Assembly (NCBI GenBank): GCA_034721855.1
Contig: JAYENB010000134.1
Span: 1 to 15,855, forward strand
Reading direction: 5' to 3'
DNA length: 15,855 nucleotides
Origin: JAQIBY01 sp034721855
GTDB lineage: Bacteria > Bacteroidota > Bacteroidia > Bacteroidales > ML635J-15
Translations under genes and position numbers: made by a program
The notes under the pieces: generated by a model
Told to the model about the DNA's origin: nothing
Databases searched by the model: none
What the model saw: only the letters and a program-made list of their open reading frames with translations
In this document: positions 1 to 7,364 of the stretch, in pieces
How positions within the stretch are numbered: position 1 is the first letter of the stretch
Layout of the letters: the number at the start of each line of letters is the position of its first letter

Positions 1-270
1 GATTTTATAAAAAAACCTAAGAATAATTTTAAAATAATTGTATCCTTATTCTGAGAACGATTAATTCGATAACAAAATTCACTAAAATATCGGTCAATAT
101 TCTTTTCACTAACCCAAGAATAAGTTGCTCTTAACCAAGACTTCACTTCACTTCACTTCACTTCACTTGATTTCATCGCTTCTCTAACTTGGTGCATAAA
201 CAATCTTGCAGTATTTTCTCTAACTCTATAAGGTTTTGACCTCTGAATATTTCCATGTTTTCTTTTATTT
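1..270 (-). pseudogene. IS1595/ISXO2-family transposase remnant, internally deleted
   Basis: Read on the minus strand, about 237-166 encodes a segment ending RENTARLFMHQVREAMKSSE, which resembles the HTH region just before the catalytic domain of ISXO2-like transposases. After a frame break, 138-3 encodes a segment containing SWVSEKNIDRYFSEFCYRIN, which resembles the C-terminal end of the same family (the W-V-S-x-K-x-x-x-R-Y-x-x-E-F-x-x-R-x-N pattern). The whole DDE catalytic core that should lie between them is missing. The join is occupied by five tandem copies of a pentamer. No intact frame remains, and the remnant runs off the window start. The family is assigned from remembered motifs, not from a search. 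The call as a dead transposase is fairly firm; the exact IS family is less so. Confidence 0.6.
141..170. repeat. CTTCA pentamer microsatellite
   Basis: Five perfect tandem copies of CTTCA (141-165) are followed by one variant copy CTTGA (166-170). The tract lies exactly where the two halves of the transposase remnant meet, so it may mark the deletion scar. A period of 5 would shift frame with each unit gained or lost. Confidence 0.9.
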
Positions 271-414
271 ACAATGCCTCAAAGATATGAAATAAAATGA
301 TGACCTCATTTTTATTATATATATAGTCATGTTATATGGATACAATTGGAATCAAAAATAGTATTAGTTGATAAAACCAATTTTATGCTTACTCGAAATC
401 TGCTCAATAACACA

Positions 415-445
415 TTTAACGTCTCATAAAATATATATACTTTTG
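415..445 (+). promoter_or_regulatory. Putative Bacteroidetes sigma-A promoter of the fumarase-sdh block
   Basis: TACTTTTG at 438-445 matches the Bacteroidetes -7 consensus TAnnTTTG exactly. TTTA at 415-418 lies 19 bases upstream, where the -33 TTTG element is expected (one mismatch). It lies about 35 bases before the fumarase alpha start and is the only such match noticed in this spacer. The rest of 271-479 is AT-rich with no other recognisable feature. Confidence 0.4.
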
Positions 446-479
446 AATTTAAATATATAGCCTAATAAGATAATCTGTT

Positions 480-1325
480 ATGAGGGAAATTCACGTTTCA
501 AACTTGACAAAAGTCATTAAAACCTTATCCATTGAGGCTTCAACAGTAGCCAATGATGATTTGGTGCAAAGTCTAAAAACAGCCAGGGAAAAAGAAAAAT
601 CCAAGGTGGGAAAAAATGTGTTGGGGCAATTGTTAGAAAACATCGAGATTGCAAAAAATGAAAAAATTCCCATTTGTCAGGATACCGGGTTTACAGTCAT
701 TTATATGAATGTAGGCCAGGAAGTCCATTTTGTGGGAGGATATGTAGAAGAGGCCATTAATAAAGGAGTGGCAGAAGGATACACTGAAGGGTATTTGCGT
801 AAATCCATTGTGGCCCATCCCATAACAAACCCCAAAAACACTGGCGATAACACACCTGCCATTGTTCATACCCATATTGTGCCGGGTGATAAAGTAGAAA
901 TAAAATTGTTGCCCAAAGGGGGTGGTTCAGAAAACATGAGCCGTTTAAAAATGATGAAACCTGCTGACGGTGTTGAGGGCATCAAACAATTTGTGTTGGA
1001 TACCGTGTCAGAAGCCGGGGGAAATCCATGTCCGCCAACAGTTATAGGTGTGGCAGTAGGAGGTACCTTTGATCACGTGGCGTACCTTGCCAAAAAGGCA
1101 ATATGCCGTCGTTTTGGTGAAAGAAATCCCGATCCGAAAATCGCCAAATGGGAAACCGAATGGCTTGAGGAAATCAACAAGTTGGGAATCGGACCTGCCG
1201 GCCTCGGCGGGAACACAACCTCCCTGGAGCTTTTTATTGAAGAATTTCCAAGGCACATTGCAACTTTTCCTGTTGCTATTAATATTCAGTGTCATGCAGC
1301 GAGAGTTAAAAACATAACCATTTAA
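480..1325 (+). CDS. Class I fumarate hydratase, alpha subunit
   Basis: This is the alpha (N-terminal) subunit of a two-subunit [4Fe-4S] fumarase, which reversibly hydrates fumarate to L-malate in the cytoplasm. It has 281 residues, the usual size for a stand-alone alpha chain. Three cysteines sit where cluster ligands are expected: C66 in IPICQDTG, C184 in GGNPCPP, and C271 in NIQCHAARV near the C-terminus. A glycine-rich KGGGSENMS stretch (146-154) and GLGGNTT are further family signatures. The ATG at 480 is the natural start, with no good Shine-Dalgarno, as is usual in Bacteroidetes. The beta subunit follows after 12 bases and sdhC after that. Class I fumarase and L-tartrate dehydratase are hard to separate by motif, but co-location with sdhCAB and malic enzyme strongly favours fumarase. 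Enzymes of this class are oxygen-sensitive, which suits a low-oxygen lifestyle (inference). Confidence 0.9.
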   Translation: MREIHVSNLTKVIKTLSIEASTVANDDLVQSLKTAREKEKSKVGKNVLGQLLENIEIAKNEKIPICQDTGFTVIYMNVGQEVHFVGGYVEEAINKGVAEGYTEGYLRKSIVAHPITNPKNTGDNTPAIVHTHIVPGDKVEIKLLPKGGGSENMSRLKMMKPADGVEGIKQFVLDTVSEAGGNPCPPTVIGVAVGGTFDHVAYLAKKAICRRFGERNPDPKIAKWETEWLEEINKLGIGPAGLGGNTTSLELFIEEFPRHIATFPVAINIQCHAARVKNITI

Positions 1326-1337
1326 GACGGAGGAATC

Positions 1338-1892
1338 ATGAGCAAAGTAAATCTTGAAACACCATTAACTAATGAAAAGGTAAAAAATCTTCAGATTGGA
1401 GATGAAGTATTTCTGTCCGGCATAATTTATACAGCCAGGGATGCTGCCCATAAAAAACTTGTGGATATGATCCATGACAATAAAGCGTTGCCGTTTGATG
1501 TACAGGGCAGCGTTATATATTATGTAGGTCCAACGCCCGCACAGCCCGGGCAAGCCATTGGTGCCGCCGGCCCGACAACCAGCTACCGCATGGATCCTTT
1601 TGTTGAGGACATGTTAAAAGCCGGAATGAAAGGCATGATTGGCAAAGGTGCCAGATCAAAACCTGTTATTGAAGCCTTGAAAAAATATACAGGTGTGTAT
1701 TTTGGCGCTACAGGTGGTGCGGCTGCTTTAATTTCCAAATGCATCAAAAAAGCCGAAGTCATCGCTTTTGATGAATTGGGGCCCGAAGCAGTACGCAAAC
1801 TGGAAGTGAAAGACATGCCCTTGGTTGTTATTAATGATGCCACAGGTAAAGATTTGTATGAGGAGGGGCGGAAAGCCTGGGAAAATAAATAA
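1338..1892 (+). CDS. Class I fumarate hydratase, beta subunit
   Basis: This 184-residue protein matches the beta (C-terminal) subunit of two-subunit class I fumarases, which completes the active site with the alpha chain. Family features seen are GPTTSYRMDPF (about 79-89), a GMIGKG stretch (about 98-103), the TGGAAAL segment, and FDELGPEAVRKLEV near the C-terminus. The ATG at 1338 has a strong GGAGG Shine-Dalgarno 6 bases upstream, unusual among its neighbours. That suggests translation of the beta chain is boosted, or coupled to the alpha stop 12 bases upstream. Together, alpha and beta equal one single-chain FumA/FumB-type enzyme split in two. Tartrate dehydratase beta is the alternative, and is less likely given the neighbours. 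Confidence 0.9.
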   Translation: MSKVNLETPLTNEKVKNLQIGDEVFLSGIIYTARDAAHKKLVDMIHDNKALPFDVQGSVIYYVGPTPAQPGQAIGAAGPTTSYRMDPFVEDMLKAGMKGMIGKGARSKPVIEALKKYTGVYFGATGGAAALISKCIKKAEVIAFDELGPEAVRKLEVKDMPLVVINDATGKDLYEEGRKAWENK

Positions 1893-1917
1893 TAACTAAT
1901 GTTTTAATCTTATTGTT

Positions 1918-2622
1918 ATGAGCAATTTCTTTATATCATCAATCGGGAAAAAGTTTTTAATGAGTATTACAGGATTGTTCCTGATACTCTTTTTAATGGT
2001 GCATCTTACTGTTAATTCAATGATCGTCTTTGACAGTACCGGTGTATTATTTAACAAGGCTGCACATTTTATGACCACCGACCCGGTCATATCAGTTATC
2101 GAACCAATACTTGCCATAGGTGTGATATTGCATATTATTATTGCATCATTTATTACATTTCAAAATCAGTTAAAACGCAATGTCAATTATACTGCATTGA
2201 GACGGTATAAAAAACGGGATGTTTCTAAAGAAAGCAACTGGCCGTCACGAAATATGTACATTTTGGGAACCGTTATCCTTAGCTTTTTGGTTATTCACCT
2301 GATCAACTTTTTCTGGAAAATAAAATTTACCGGTGATCCCTTGCTTGAAGAAGCATCCAGTGCAGGTGGAAATATTGAAAATGTGTATGCCCTTGTAACT
2401 GCAAAATTTCAAATATGGTGGTATGTAGCTATTTATGTAATTGGGTCGGTTGCCCTGGGATTGCATTTGTATCACGGTGTGTGGTCTGCTTTTCAAACAC
2501 TGGGATGGAGCAACCGTAAGTGGCGTAAAATACTCAATTATATTGGTGTTATCATCAGTGTTGTCTTAGGTGGTGGATTCGCTTTCATTGCTTTGTTTGT
2601 TTATATTCAATCATTAATCTAA
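1918..2622 (+). CDS. sdhC: Succinate dehydrogenase/fumarate reductase cytochrome b558 subunit
   Basis: This is the single membrane anchor of a type B succinate:quinone oxidoreductase, holding two b hemes and passing electrons between the SdhB iron-sulfur clusters and the quinone pool. The 234 residues contain five hydrophobic segments (about 13-34, 57-80, 113-133, 166-186 and 207-231). Histidines H29, H72, H127 and H183 lie in four of these at positions that correspond to the bis-histidine heme ligands of Wolinella FrdC and Bacillus SdhC (correspondence judged from spacing). There is no separate sdhD, consistent with type B complexes. It lies 25 bases after the fumarase beta stop and 21 bases before sdhA, so co-transcription is likely. 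The sequence cannot say whether the complex runs as succinate dehydrogenase or fumarate reductase. Confidence 0.92.
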   Translation: MSNFFISSIGKKFLMSITGLFLILFLMVHLTVNSMIVFDSTGVLFNKAAHFMTTDPVISVIEPILAIGVILHIIIASFITFQNQLKRNVNYTALRRYKKRDVSKESNWPSRNMYILGTVILSFLVIHLINFFWKIKFTGDPLLEEASSAGGNIENVYALVTAKFQIWWYVAIYVIGSVALGLHLYHGVWSAFQTLGWSNRKWRKILNYIGVIISVVLGGGFAFIALFVYIQSLI

Positions 2623-2643
2623 CCCGTCAAAAATTGTAATATA

Positions 2644-4563
2644 ATGACTGTATTAAATTCAAAAATACCGGAAGGTCCAATTGCAGATAAGTGGAAAAAT
2701 CATAAAAATTCACTTAAACTGGTAAGCCCTGCCAACAAGAAAAAAATGGAAATCATCATGGTTGGCACCGGTGTTGCCGGTGCTGCCGCAGCAGCCAGCC
2801 TTGGTCAGATGGGTTACAAAGTAAAAGTGTTTTGTTACCAGGATTCTCCCAGAAGGGCGCATTCCGTAGCTGCCCAGGGTGGTATTAATGCTGCCAAAAA
2901 TTATCGAAATGATAATGATTCTGATTACAGGCTTTTTCATGATATGCTCAAAGGTGGTGATTTCAGAGCAAGGGAAGCCAATGTGTATCGTGCTGCCGAA
3001 GTGAGTAACAACATCATTGACCAACTGACTGCACAAGGTGTTCCTTTTGCCCGCGAATACGGGGGAACCCTGGCGACACGTTCTTTTGGCGGTGTTCAGG
3101 TGTCTCGGACATTTTATGCATCCGGGCAAACCGGACAACAGGTATTGTTGGGATCATATACTGCCCTGAAAAGACAAATAGCCAAAGGAAATGTGACCAT
3201 GTATTCACGTAGGCAAATGCTTGATATTGTTGTGAAAGACGGACAAGCTCAGGGGATTGTTTGCCGTAACCTCGTTACAGGCAAAATGGAACGGTATTCA
3301 GCTCATGCTGTAGTACTGGCTACAGGTGGTTACGGTACCATTTATTTTCTTTCTACATTGGCTGTTAATTCCAGTGGTGCTGCTGCATACACAGCTTACA
3401 AACGAGGTGCGTTTTTTGCTAATCCCAGTTTCATTCAGATACACCCGTCTTGTATTCCTCAGCTCAATGAATACCAGTCAAAACTCACACTGATGTCTGA
3501 ATCCCTTCGCAACGACGGACGTGTATGGGTGCCAAAAGAAAAAGGCGATAAACGTAAACCGGGAGATATCCCTGTTGAAGAACGGGACTATTACTTGGAA
3601 AGAAGATACCCTGCATTTGGAAACCTGGTACCCCGGGATATAGCATCACGTGCAGCAAAAGAACGCTGTGATTCCGGATATGGTGTGGGCGAAACAGGAT
3701 ACGCTGTGTATCTTGATTTTGAAGATGCCATCAAAGAACAAGGCAAAAAAACAATCAAATCAAAATATGGAAACCTGTTTGACCTGTATCGAAAAATTAC
3801 AGGAGAAAATCCGTATCAGCAGCCCATGAAAATATACCCCGCCGGGCATTATACCATGGGAGGTCTTTGGGTAGATTATAATCTTATGACTACTGTGCCG
3901 GGCTTGTTTGCTATCGGAGAAGCCAATTTTTCAGACCATGGTGCAAACAGACTGGGAGCCAGCTCACTTATGCAAGGTTCCGGAGATGGTTATTTTATTT
4001 TACCTTACACCATCGGCGATTACCTCGCTGACAAAATTAAAACACAGCCATTGTCAACCGATGATCCCGAATTTGAAAAAGTTGAAAAAGCAGCCATAGA
4101 CAACATCAATAAACTGATGAATATCGGGGGTAAAACTACCCCGCTGGCTTTTCATAAAAAACTGGGGAAAATTATGTGGAATTATGGTGGTATGGCCAGG
4201 AATGAAGAAGGCATAAAAAAAGGACTGAATGAAGTGACTGAACTGGAAGAAGAATTTTATAAGGATCTGAAACTTACCGGTGATACCAACAGCATGAATC
4301 AGCCCCTTGAAAAGGCCTTGCGTGTAGCTGCATCCTTTGAAATCTCCAGGTTGATGTTGCGTGATGCACTGAACAGAAAAGAGTCCTGCGGAGCGCATTT
4401 CCGCGAAGAATATCAGACTGAGGACGGGGAAGCAATGAGAAACGATGATGAATACATGTACGTGGCAGCCTGGGAATACAAAGGTGATGGTAAAGAACCA
4501 GTATTGCACAAAGAAGAACTGAAATTTGAGTTTGTGACACCAACCAAACGTAGTTATAAATAG
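2644..4563 (+). CDS. sdhA: Succinate dehydrogenase/fumarate reductase flavoprotein subunit
   Basis: This is the catalytic flavoprotein, interconverting succinate and fumarate at the cytoplasmic face of the membrane. Its 639 residues show an N-terminal Rossmann FAD motif GTGVAG (41-46). The histidine H73 in RRAHSVAAQGG is the residue that carries covalently bound FAD in this family. Active-site segments are present: IQIHPSCIPQ, LVPRDIASRAAKERC, and PAGHYTMGGLWVDYN. The FAD-binding stretch GEANFSDHGANRLGASSLMQ follows. The first ~33 residues precede the FAD fold and are typical of Bacteroidetes homologues. The gene sits between sdhC (21 bases) and sdhB (37 bases) in the usual C-A-B order of type B complexes. 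It appears complete, with no missing key residue noticed. It could equally be named frdA; the direction of use depends on physiology. Confidence 0.97.
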   Translation: MTVLNSKIPEGPIADKWKNHKNSLKLVSPANKKKMEIIMVGTGVAGAAAAASLGQMGYKVKVFCYQDSPRRAHSVAAQGGINAAKNYRNDNDSDYRLFHDMLKGGDFRAREANVYRAAEVSNNIIDQLTAQGVPFAREYGGTLATRSFGGVQVSRTFYASGQTGQQVLLGSYTALKRQIAKGNVTMYSRRQMLDIVVKDGQAQGIVCRNLVTGKMERYSAHAVVLATGGYGTIYFLSTLAVNSSGAAAYTAYKRGAFFANPSFIQIHPSCIPQLNEYQSKLTLMSESLRNDGRVWVPKEKGDKRKPGDIPVEERDYYLERRYPAFGNLVPRDIASRAAKERCDSGYGVGETGYAVYLDFEDAIKEQGKKTIKSKYGNLFDLYRKITGENPYQQPMKIYPAGHYTMGGLWVDYNLMTTVPGLFAIGEANFSDHGANRLGASSLMQGSGDGYFILPYTIGDYLADKIKTQPLSTDDPEFEKVEKAAIDNINKLMNIGGKTTPLAFHKKLGKIMWNYGGMARNEEGIKKGLNEVTELEEEFYKDLKLTGDTNSMNQPLEKALRVAASFEISRLMLRDALNRKESCGAHFREEYQTEDGEAMRNDDEYMYVAAWEYKGDGKEPVLHKEELKFEFVTPTKRSYK

Positions 4564-4600
4564 TGTTGAAATTACCAATGAAGTTTAAAAAGCAGATGAA

Positions 4601-5362
4601 ATGAAACTTACACTCAAAATCTGGCGACAAAAAAGCCCAAAAGATAATGGCAAGTTTGAAACTTATCATCTTGATGATGCATCCCAGGATATGACTTTCC
4701 TTGAAATGCTGGATGCTTTGAATGAAAAATTGATGAGCGAAGACAAAGACCCTGTTGCTTTTGAACATGACTGCAGGGAAGGAATATGCGGATCATGTGC
4801 TATGATGATTAACGGGAGACCTCATGGTCCGGGAGAAGAAATCACCACGTGCCAGCTTAACATGAAAGCCTTTAAAGATGGTGATACCATTATGGTTGAA
4901 CCATGGCGAACAAATTCATTTCCTGTTATTAAAGACCTGGTTGTGGATCGTAGTGCATTTGAAAAGATCATGGAGGCCGGTGGTTTTATTGACGTGGATG
5001 TAGCTGCTGTACCTGATGCTAACACATATCCAGTTGAAAAACATAAGGCTGAAGAAGCGTTTGATGCGGCTGAATGTATTGGATGTGGGGCCTGTGTTGC
5101 TGCATGTAAAAATTCTTCTGCCATGCTTTTTGTTGCTGCCAAAGTTTCTCAATATGCCCTTTTACCGCAAGGTAAAGTAGAAGGTGTTAAAAGAGCGTGG
5201 GATATGGTTATGAAAATGGATGAGCTGGGCTTTGGATCATGTACCAATACAGGTGCTTGTGAAGCCGAATGCCCGAAAGGCATCAGCCTGGCTCACATCG
5301 CAAGATTAAACCGTGAATTTATTAAAGCCGGTTTTACCAAATTGGCCGGAGAAAAACGATAG
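4601..5362 (+). CDS. sdhB: Succinate dehydrogenase/fumarate reductase iron-sulfur subunit
   Basis: This 253-residue electron-transfer subunit links the SdhA flavin to the SdhC hemes. Cysteines for all three clusters are visible: C58, C63, C66 and C84 for the N-terminal [2Fe-2S] plant-ferredoxin domain; C159, C162 and C165 in CIGCGACVAAC for [4Fe-4S]; and C169, C214, C220 and C224 to complete the [4Fe-4S] and [3Fe-4S] sites in CTNTGACEAECPKG. It is the last gene of the fum-sdh block. Its stop codon TAG (5360-5362) is the first three bases of an octamer-phased repeat array, so a repeat has grown right up to, or formed, the end of the reading frame. No intrinsic terminator was seen before the repeat region. 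Confidence 0.96.
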   Translation: MKLTLKIWRQKSPKDNGKFETYHLDDASQDMTFLEMLDALNEKLMSEDKDPVAFEHDCREGICGSCAMMINGRPHGPGEEITTCQLNMKAFKDGDTIMVEPWRTNSFPVIKDLVVDRSAFEKIMEAGGFIDVDVAAVPDANTYPVEKHKAEEAFDAAECIGCGACVAACKNSSAMLFVAAKVSQYALLPQGKVEGVKRAWDMVMKMDELGFGSCTNTGACEAECPKGISLAHIARLNREFIKAGFTKLAGEKR

Positions 5363-5415
5363 AACGATAGTGAGATAGAGTGATGGAGAGATTGAGTGAT
5401 TGAGTGATGGAGTGA
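5360..5415 (+). repeat. Degenerate octamer-phased array (7 units ending in GA)
   Basis: Seven consecutive 8-base units run without a gap from the sdhB stop codon. All end in GA and four end in GTGA. Examples are TAGAACGA (first), TTGAGTGA (fifth and sixth) and TGGAGTGA (seventh). The sequence of the units drifts but the 8-base phase does not. The array is followed 24 bases later by a copy of the dispersed structured element. A second array with the same phase and unit ending occurs on the minus strand at 9405-9500. Confidence 0.75.
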
Positions 5416-5439
5416 TGGAAATAGTTATTATGATTATCA

Positions 5440-5536
5440 GGGCGTGCCCCCTCCGTTCCTACGGGGTCGGGCTATCCGCTTATACGCTTCATTCGCCTAA
5501 CGGCGAATTGCAGGGTACCGCTTCTATCCCTCACGC
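5440..5536 (+). repeat. Dispersed structured intergenic element, copy A
   Basis: This 97-base element starts GGGCGTGCCCC and ends CCCTCACGC, so the termini GCGTG and CACGC can pair. Inside are a first short hairpin (CCCC arm at 5447-5450, CGGGG arm at 5462-5466), the core GGTCGGGCTATCCGCTTAT, and a second hairpin (ATTCGCC at 5490-5496, GGCGAAT at 5502-5508). The 18 bases at 5433-5450 recur exactly, on the other strand, at 9714-9731. It fills the spacer between sdhB and malic enzyme. I recognise the pattern as a common Bacteroidetes intergenic repeat from memory only; I cannot name an established family for it. Confidence 0.7.
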
Positions 5537-5585
5537 AGGAGAGAATAATAAATGAGACTGAACTAAATAAATAATAACATAAGAT

Positions 5586-7040
5586 ATGGAAAAAATTAAA
5601 CTTGATCTCAGTAACTTGGATAAGGCTTTTCCTGAAGATTTTACCGAAGAACAAATCGCCAAAGCCAAAACATTGTTTTTGAAAACACTGGCAAAATCAA
5701 GCCACAAATTTTACAGTGGGAAAATACAAACTATACCCAAAGCACCTGTGCCGGGTTTTAACTGGTTCAACGTGTGGTACACACCCGGGGTGTCAAAAAT
5801 CTCAACCAGCATACGTGATGATAACAACCTGTCATTCGATTTGTCTAACCGTGGCAATATGGTGGCTGTTGTCAGTGACAGTACACGCGTGCTTGGTGAT
5901 GGTGATGTAACACCTCCCGGCGGACTTGGCGTGATGGAAGGAAAAGCCTTTCTGATGAAATACCTTGGTGGCGTGGATGCTGTGGCCTTATGTGTGAACA
6001 GCTATAACGATAAAGGTGAACACGATCCGGATAAAATTATTGATTTTGTAAAAATGCTTCAACCCAGTTTTGGTGCTGTTAACCTGGAAGATATTTCTCA
6101 GCCAAATTGTTTTAAAGTGCTTGACACCCTGCGTGAAGAGTGTGACATTCCCGTATGGCACGATGATGCCCAGGGAACAGCTTCCGTGACATTGGCAGGC
6201 TTAATCAATGCATTGAAAATCGCCGGTAAAAAAATGGAGGATGTTAAAATTGTTATGGTTGGTGCCGGTGCTGCCAATACAACAATAGCGCGTTTGATTT
6301 TGGCTGCAGGAGCGGATCCCGATAAAATCATTATGTTTGACTCTAAATCATCATTACATAAAGGCCGTGACGATATCCAAGTCAATAAAGCTTTTTACCG
6401 TAAATGGGAATTGTGTGAAAAAACAAATCCCAACAAAATCACAGACATTGAAGAGGCTATGGATGGCGCAGATGTGTTGATTGCTGTTTCAAAACCAGGG
6501 CCGGATACGGTAAAACCGGAGTGGATATCTGCTATGGCTGATAAGTCCATTGTATTTACCTGCGCCAATCCCGTACCGGAAATTTATCCTTATGCCGCCA
6601 AAGAAGCAGGTGCTTTTATTACAGCCACAGGACGCGGCGATTTTCCCAACCAGGTGAACAATTCCCTTGGTTTTCCGGGAATACTTAAAGGGGCATTGAT
6701 GGTGCGTGCGCGTGGTATTACCGATAACATGGCTGTTGCAGCCGCTGAATCACTCGCTAAATACGCTGAAAAACGCGGCATCAACCCGGAGGATATCATC
6801 CCGAAAATGGATGAAAGTTCCGTGTTCCCTGAAGAAGCTGCTGATGTTGCAATGCAGGCAATCAAAGATGGTGTGGCACGTGTACATCTTTCACGAGAAG
6901 AAGCTTTCAACATCGCCAAAAAGGATATTGACTACGCTCGTGGACTCACTCATCACCTGATGGATGAAAATTACATTGATACCGTACCGCAGGAATTGCT
7001 TGATGAAGCATTGAAAACGGCGGTTGATGAAGTGAAATAA
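5586..7040 (+). CDS. Malic enzyme (malate dehydrogenase, oxaloacetate-decarboxylating)
   Basis: This enzyme converts L-malate to pyruvate and CO2 with NAD(P) reduction in the cytoplasm. Its 484 residues are a malic domain (about 40-190) followed by an NAD(P)-binding domain (about 200-430). Catalytic residues fit the family: Y65 in WYTPGVS, K120 in VMEGKA, and metal ligands E168-D169 in NLEDI and D193-D194 in WHDDAQGT. The dinucleotide loop is GAGAAN (226-231), and CANPVPEIYP marks the later core. The length matches the short bacterial form without a phosphotransacetylase-like C-terminal domain, so it is not full-size MaeB. NAD versus NADP preference cannot be read safely. It lies 223 bases after sdhB, separated by repeats, so it may have its own promoter, though none was recognised. 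An intrinsic terminator follows at once. Its product link with fumarase (malate) makes the neighbourhood a C4-acid module. Confidence 0.93.
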   Translation: MEKIKLDLSNLDKAFPEDFTEEQIAKAKTLFLKTLAKSSHKFYSGKIQTIPKAPVPGFNWFNVWYTPGVSKISTSIRDDNNLSFDLSNRGNMVAVVSDSTRVLGDGDVTPPGGLGVMEGKAFLMKYLGGVDAVALCVNSYNDKGEHDPDKIIDFVKMLQPSFGAVNLEDISQPNCFKVLDTLREECDIPVWHDDAQGTASVTLAGLINALKIAGKKMEDVKIVMVGAGAANTTIARLILAAGADPDKIIMFDSKSSLHKGRDDIQVNKAFYRKWELCEKTNPNKITDIEEAMDGADVLIAVSKPGPDTVKPEWISAMADKSIVFTCANPVPEIYPYAAKEAGAFITATGRGDFPNQVNNSLGFPGILKGALMVRARGITDNMAVAAAESLAKYAEKRGINPEDIIPKMDESSVFPEEAADVAMQAIKDGVARVHLSREEAFNIAKKDIDYARGLTHHLMDENYIDTVPQELLDEALKTAVDEVK

Positions 7041-7062
7041 ACATTTTCTTAAACGTGATTTT

Positions 7063-7091
7063 AAACGCTCCGTGTTTTGCGGGGCGTTTTT
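7063..7091 (+). terminator. Rho-independent terminator after malic enzyme
   Basis: A 10-bp stem (AAACGCTCCG at 7063-7072 with CGGGGCGTTT at 7080-7089, one G-T pair) encloses a 7-base loop and runs into a T tract. It starts 22 bases after the malic enzyme stop, so it ends the metabolic block. Confidence 0.85.
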
Positions 7092-7101
7092 AATTTTATT
7101 A

Positions 7102-7160
7102 GGGCGCCACCCTCCGGGTCGGTGTACGGCTTATAGTAGTATGCTGCTCTGCGGGTGTTG
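7102..7160 (+). repeat. Dispersed structured element, copy B, truncated
   Basis: It starts GGGCG like the other copies, with a minimal first hairpin (ACCC TCC GGGT). The 45 bases at 7116-7160 match the reverse complement of 9600-9644 in copy C at 39 of 45 positions without a gap. Similarity stops at 7160, one base before the MITE-like palindrome begins. The rest of the element, including the second hairpin and the CTCACGC end, is not found on the far side. It looks cut by the insertion or by an associated deletion. Confidence 0.65.
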
Positions 7161-7161
7161 A

Positions 7162-7325
7162 TAGTGTCATGTCAAGCTAAATCTGATGGCCAAAGTTTTG
7201 TTCTTTTTCATTTTTTCTTCATAAAAAAAGACTCACGTAGCTAAGGCTATGCTTACTTTTTTTTATTTTGAAAAAACAAAAAATCCCTACAACTTAACCA
7301 TCACCTTAGGCTTGCCTTGACACTA
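7162..7325. mobile_element. MITE-like 164-bp palindromic element
   Basis: The two ends are inverted copies: the first 28 bases and the reverse complement of the last 28 agree at 22 positions, starting TAGTGTCA at both ends and including CAAGC and TGATGG blocks. AT-rich arms lead to a central motif, CGTAGCTAAGGCTATGC (7236-7252). No coding frame fits inside. If the outermost TA on each side is a target duplication, the element would be GTGTCA...TGACAC with TA duplication, as for IS630/Tc1-mariner-type MITEs; otherwise the TA belongs to the inverted repeat. No transposase that could drive it lies in this window. The palindrome is seen directly; the family is inference. Confidence 0.65.
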
Positions 7326-7364
7326 GTAGATTGAAATATGACTAAGAGGTACATTCACTATTGT

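Noticed and set aside
141..170. CRISPR-like array
   Set aside because: The units are 5 bases with no spacers. The octamer, heptamer and 41-bp repeats likewise have no repeat-spacer layout.
480..1892. L(+)-tartrate dehydratase TtdAB
   Set aside because: The subunit layout is the same, but direct linkage to sdhCAB and malic enzyme makes fumarase the better reading. Not fully excluded by motif alone.
4054..4768. Minus-strand open frames antisense to sdhA and sdhB
   Set aside because: They are shadows of genes with full cofactor motifs on the plus strand and have no protein-like composition.
5440..5536. Integron attC site
   Set aside because: The ends pair (GCGTG with CACGC), but the GTTRRRY/RYYYAAC core sites are absent, and no integrase or cassette array is nearby.
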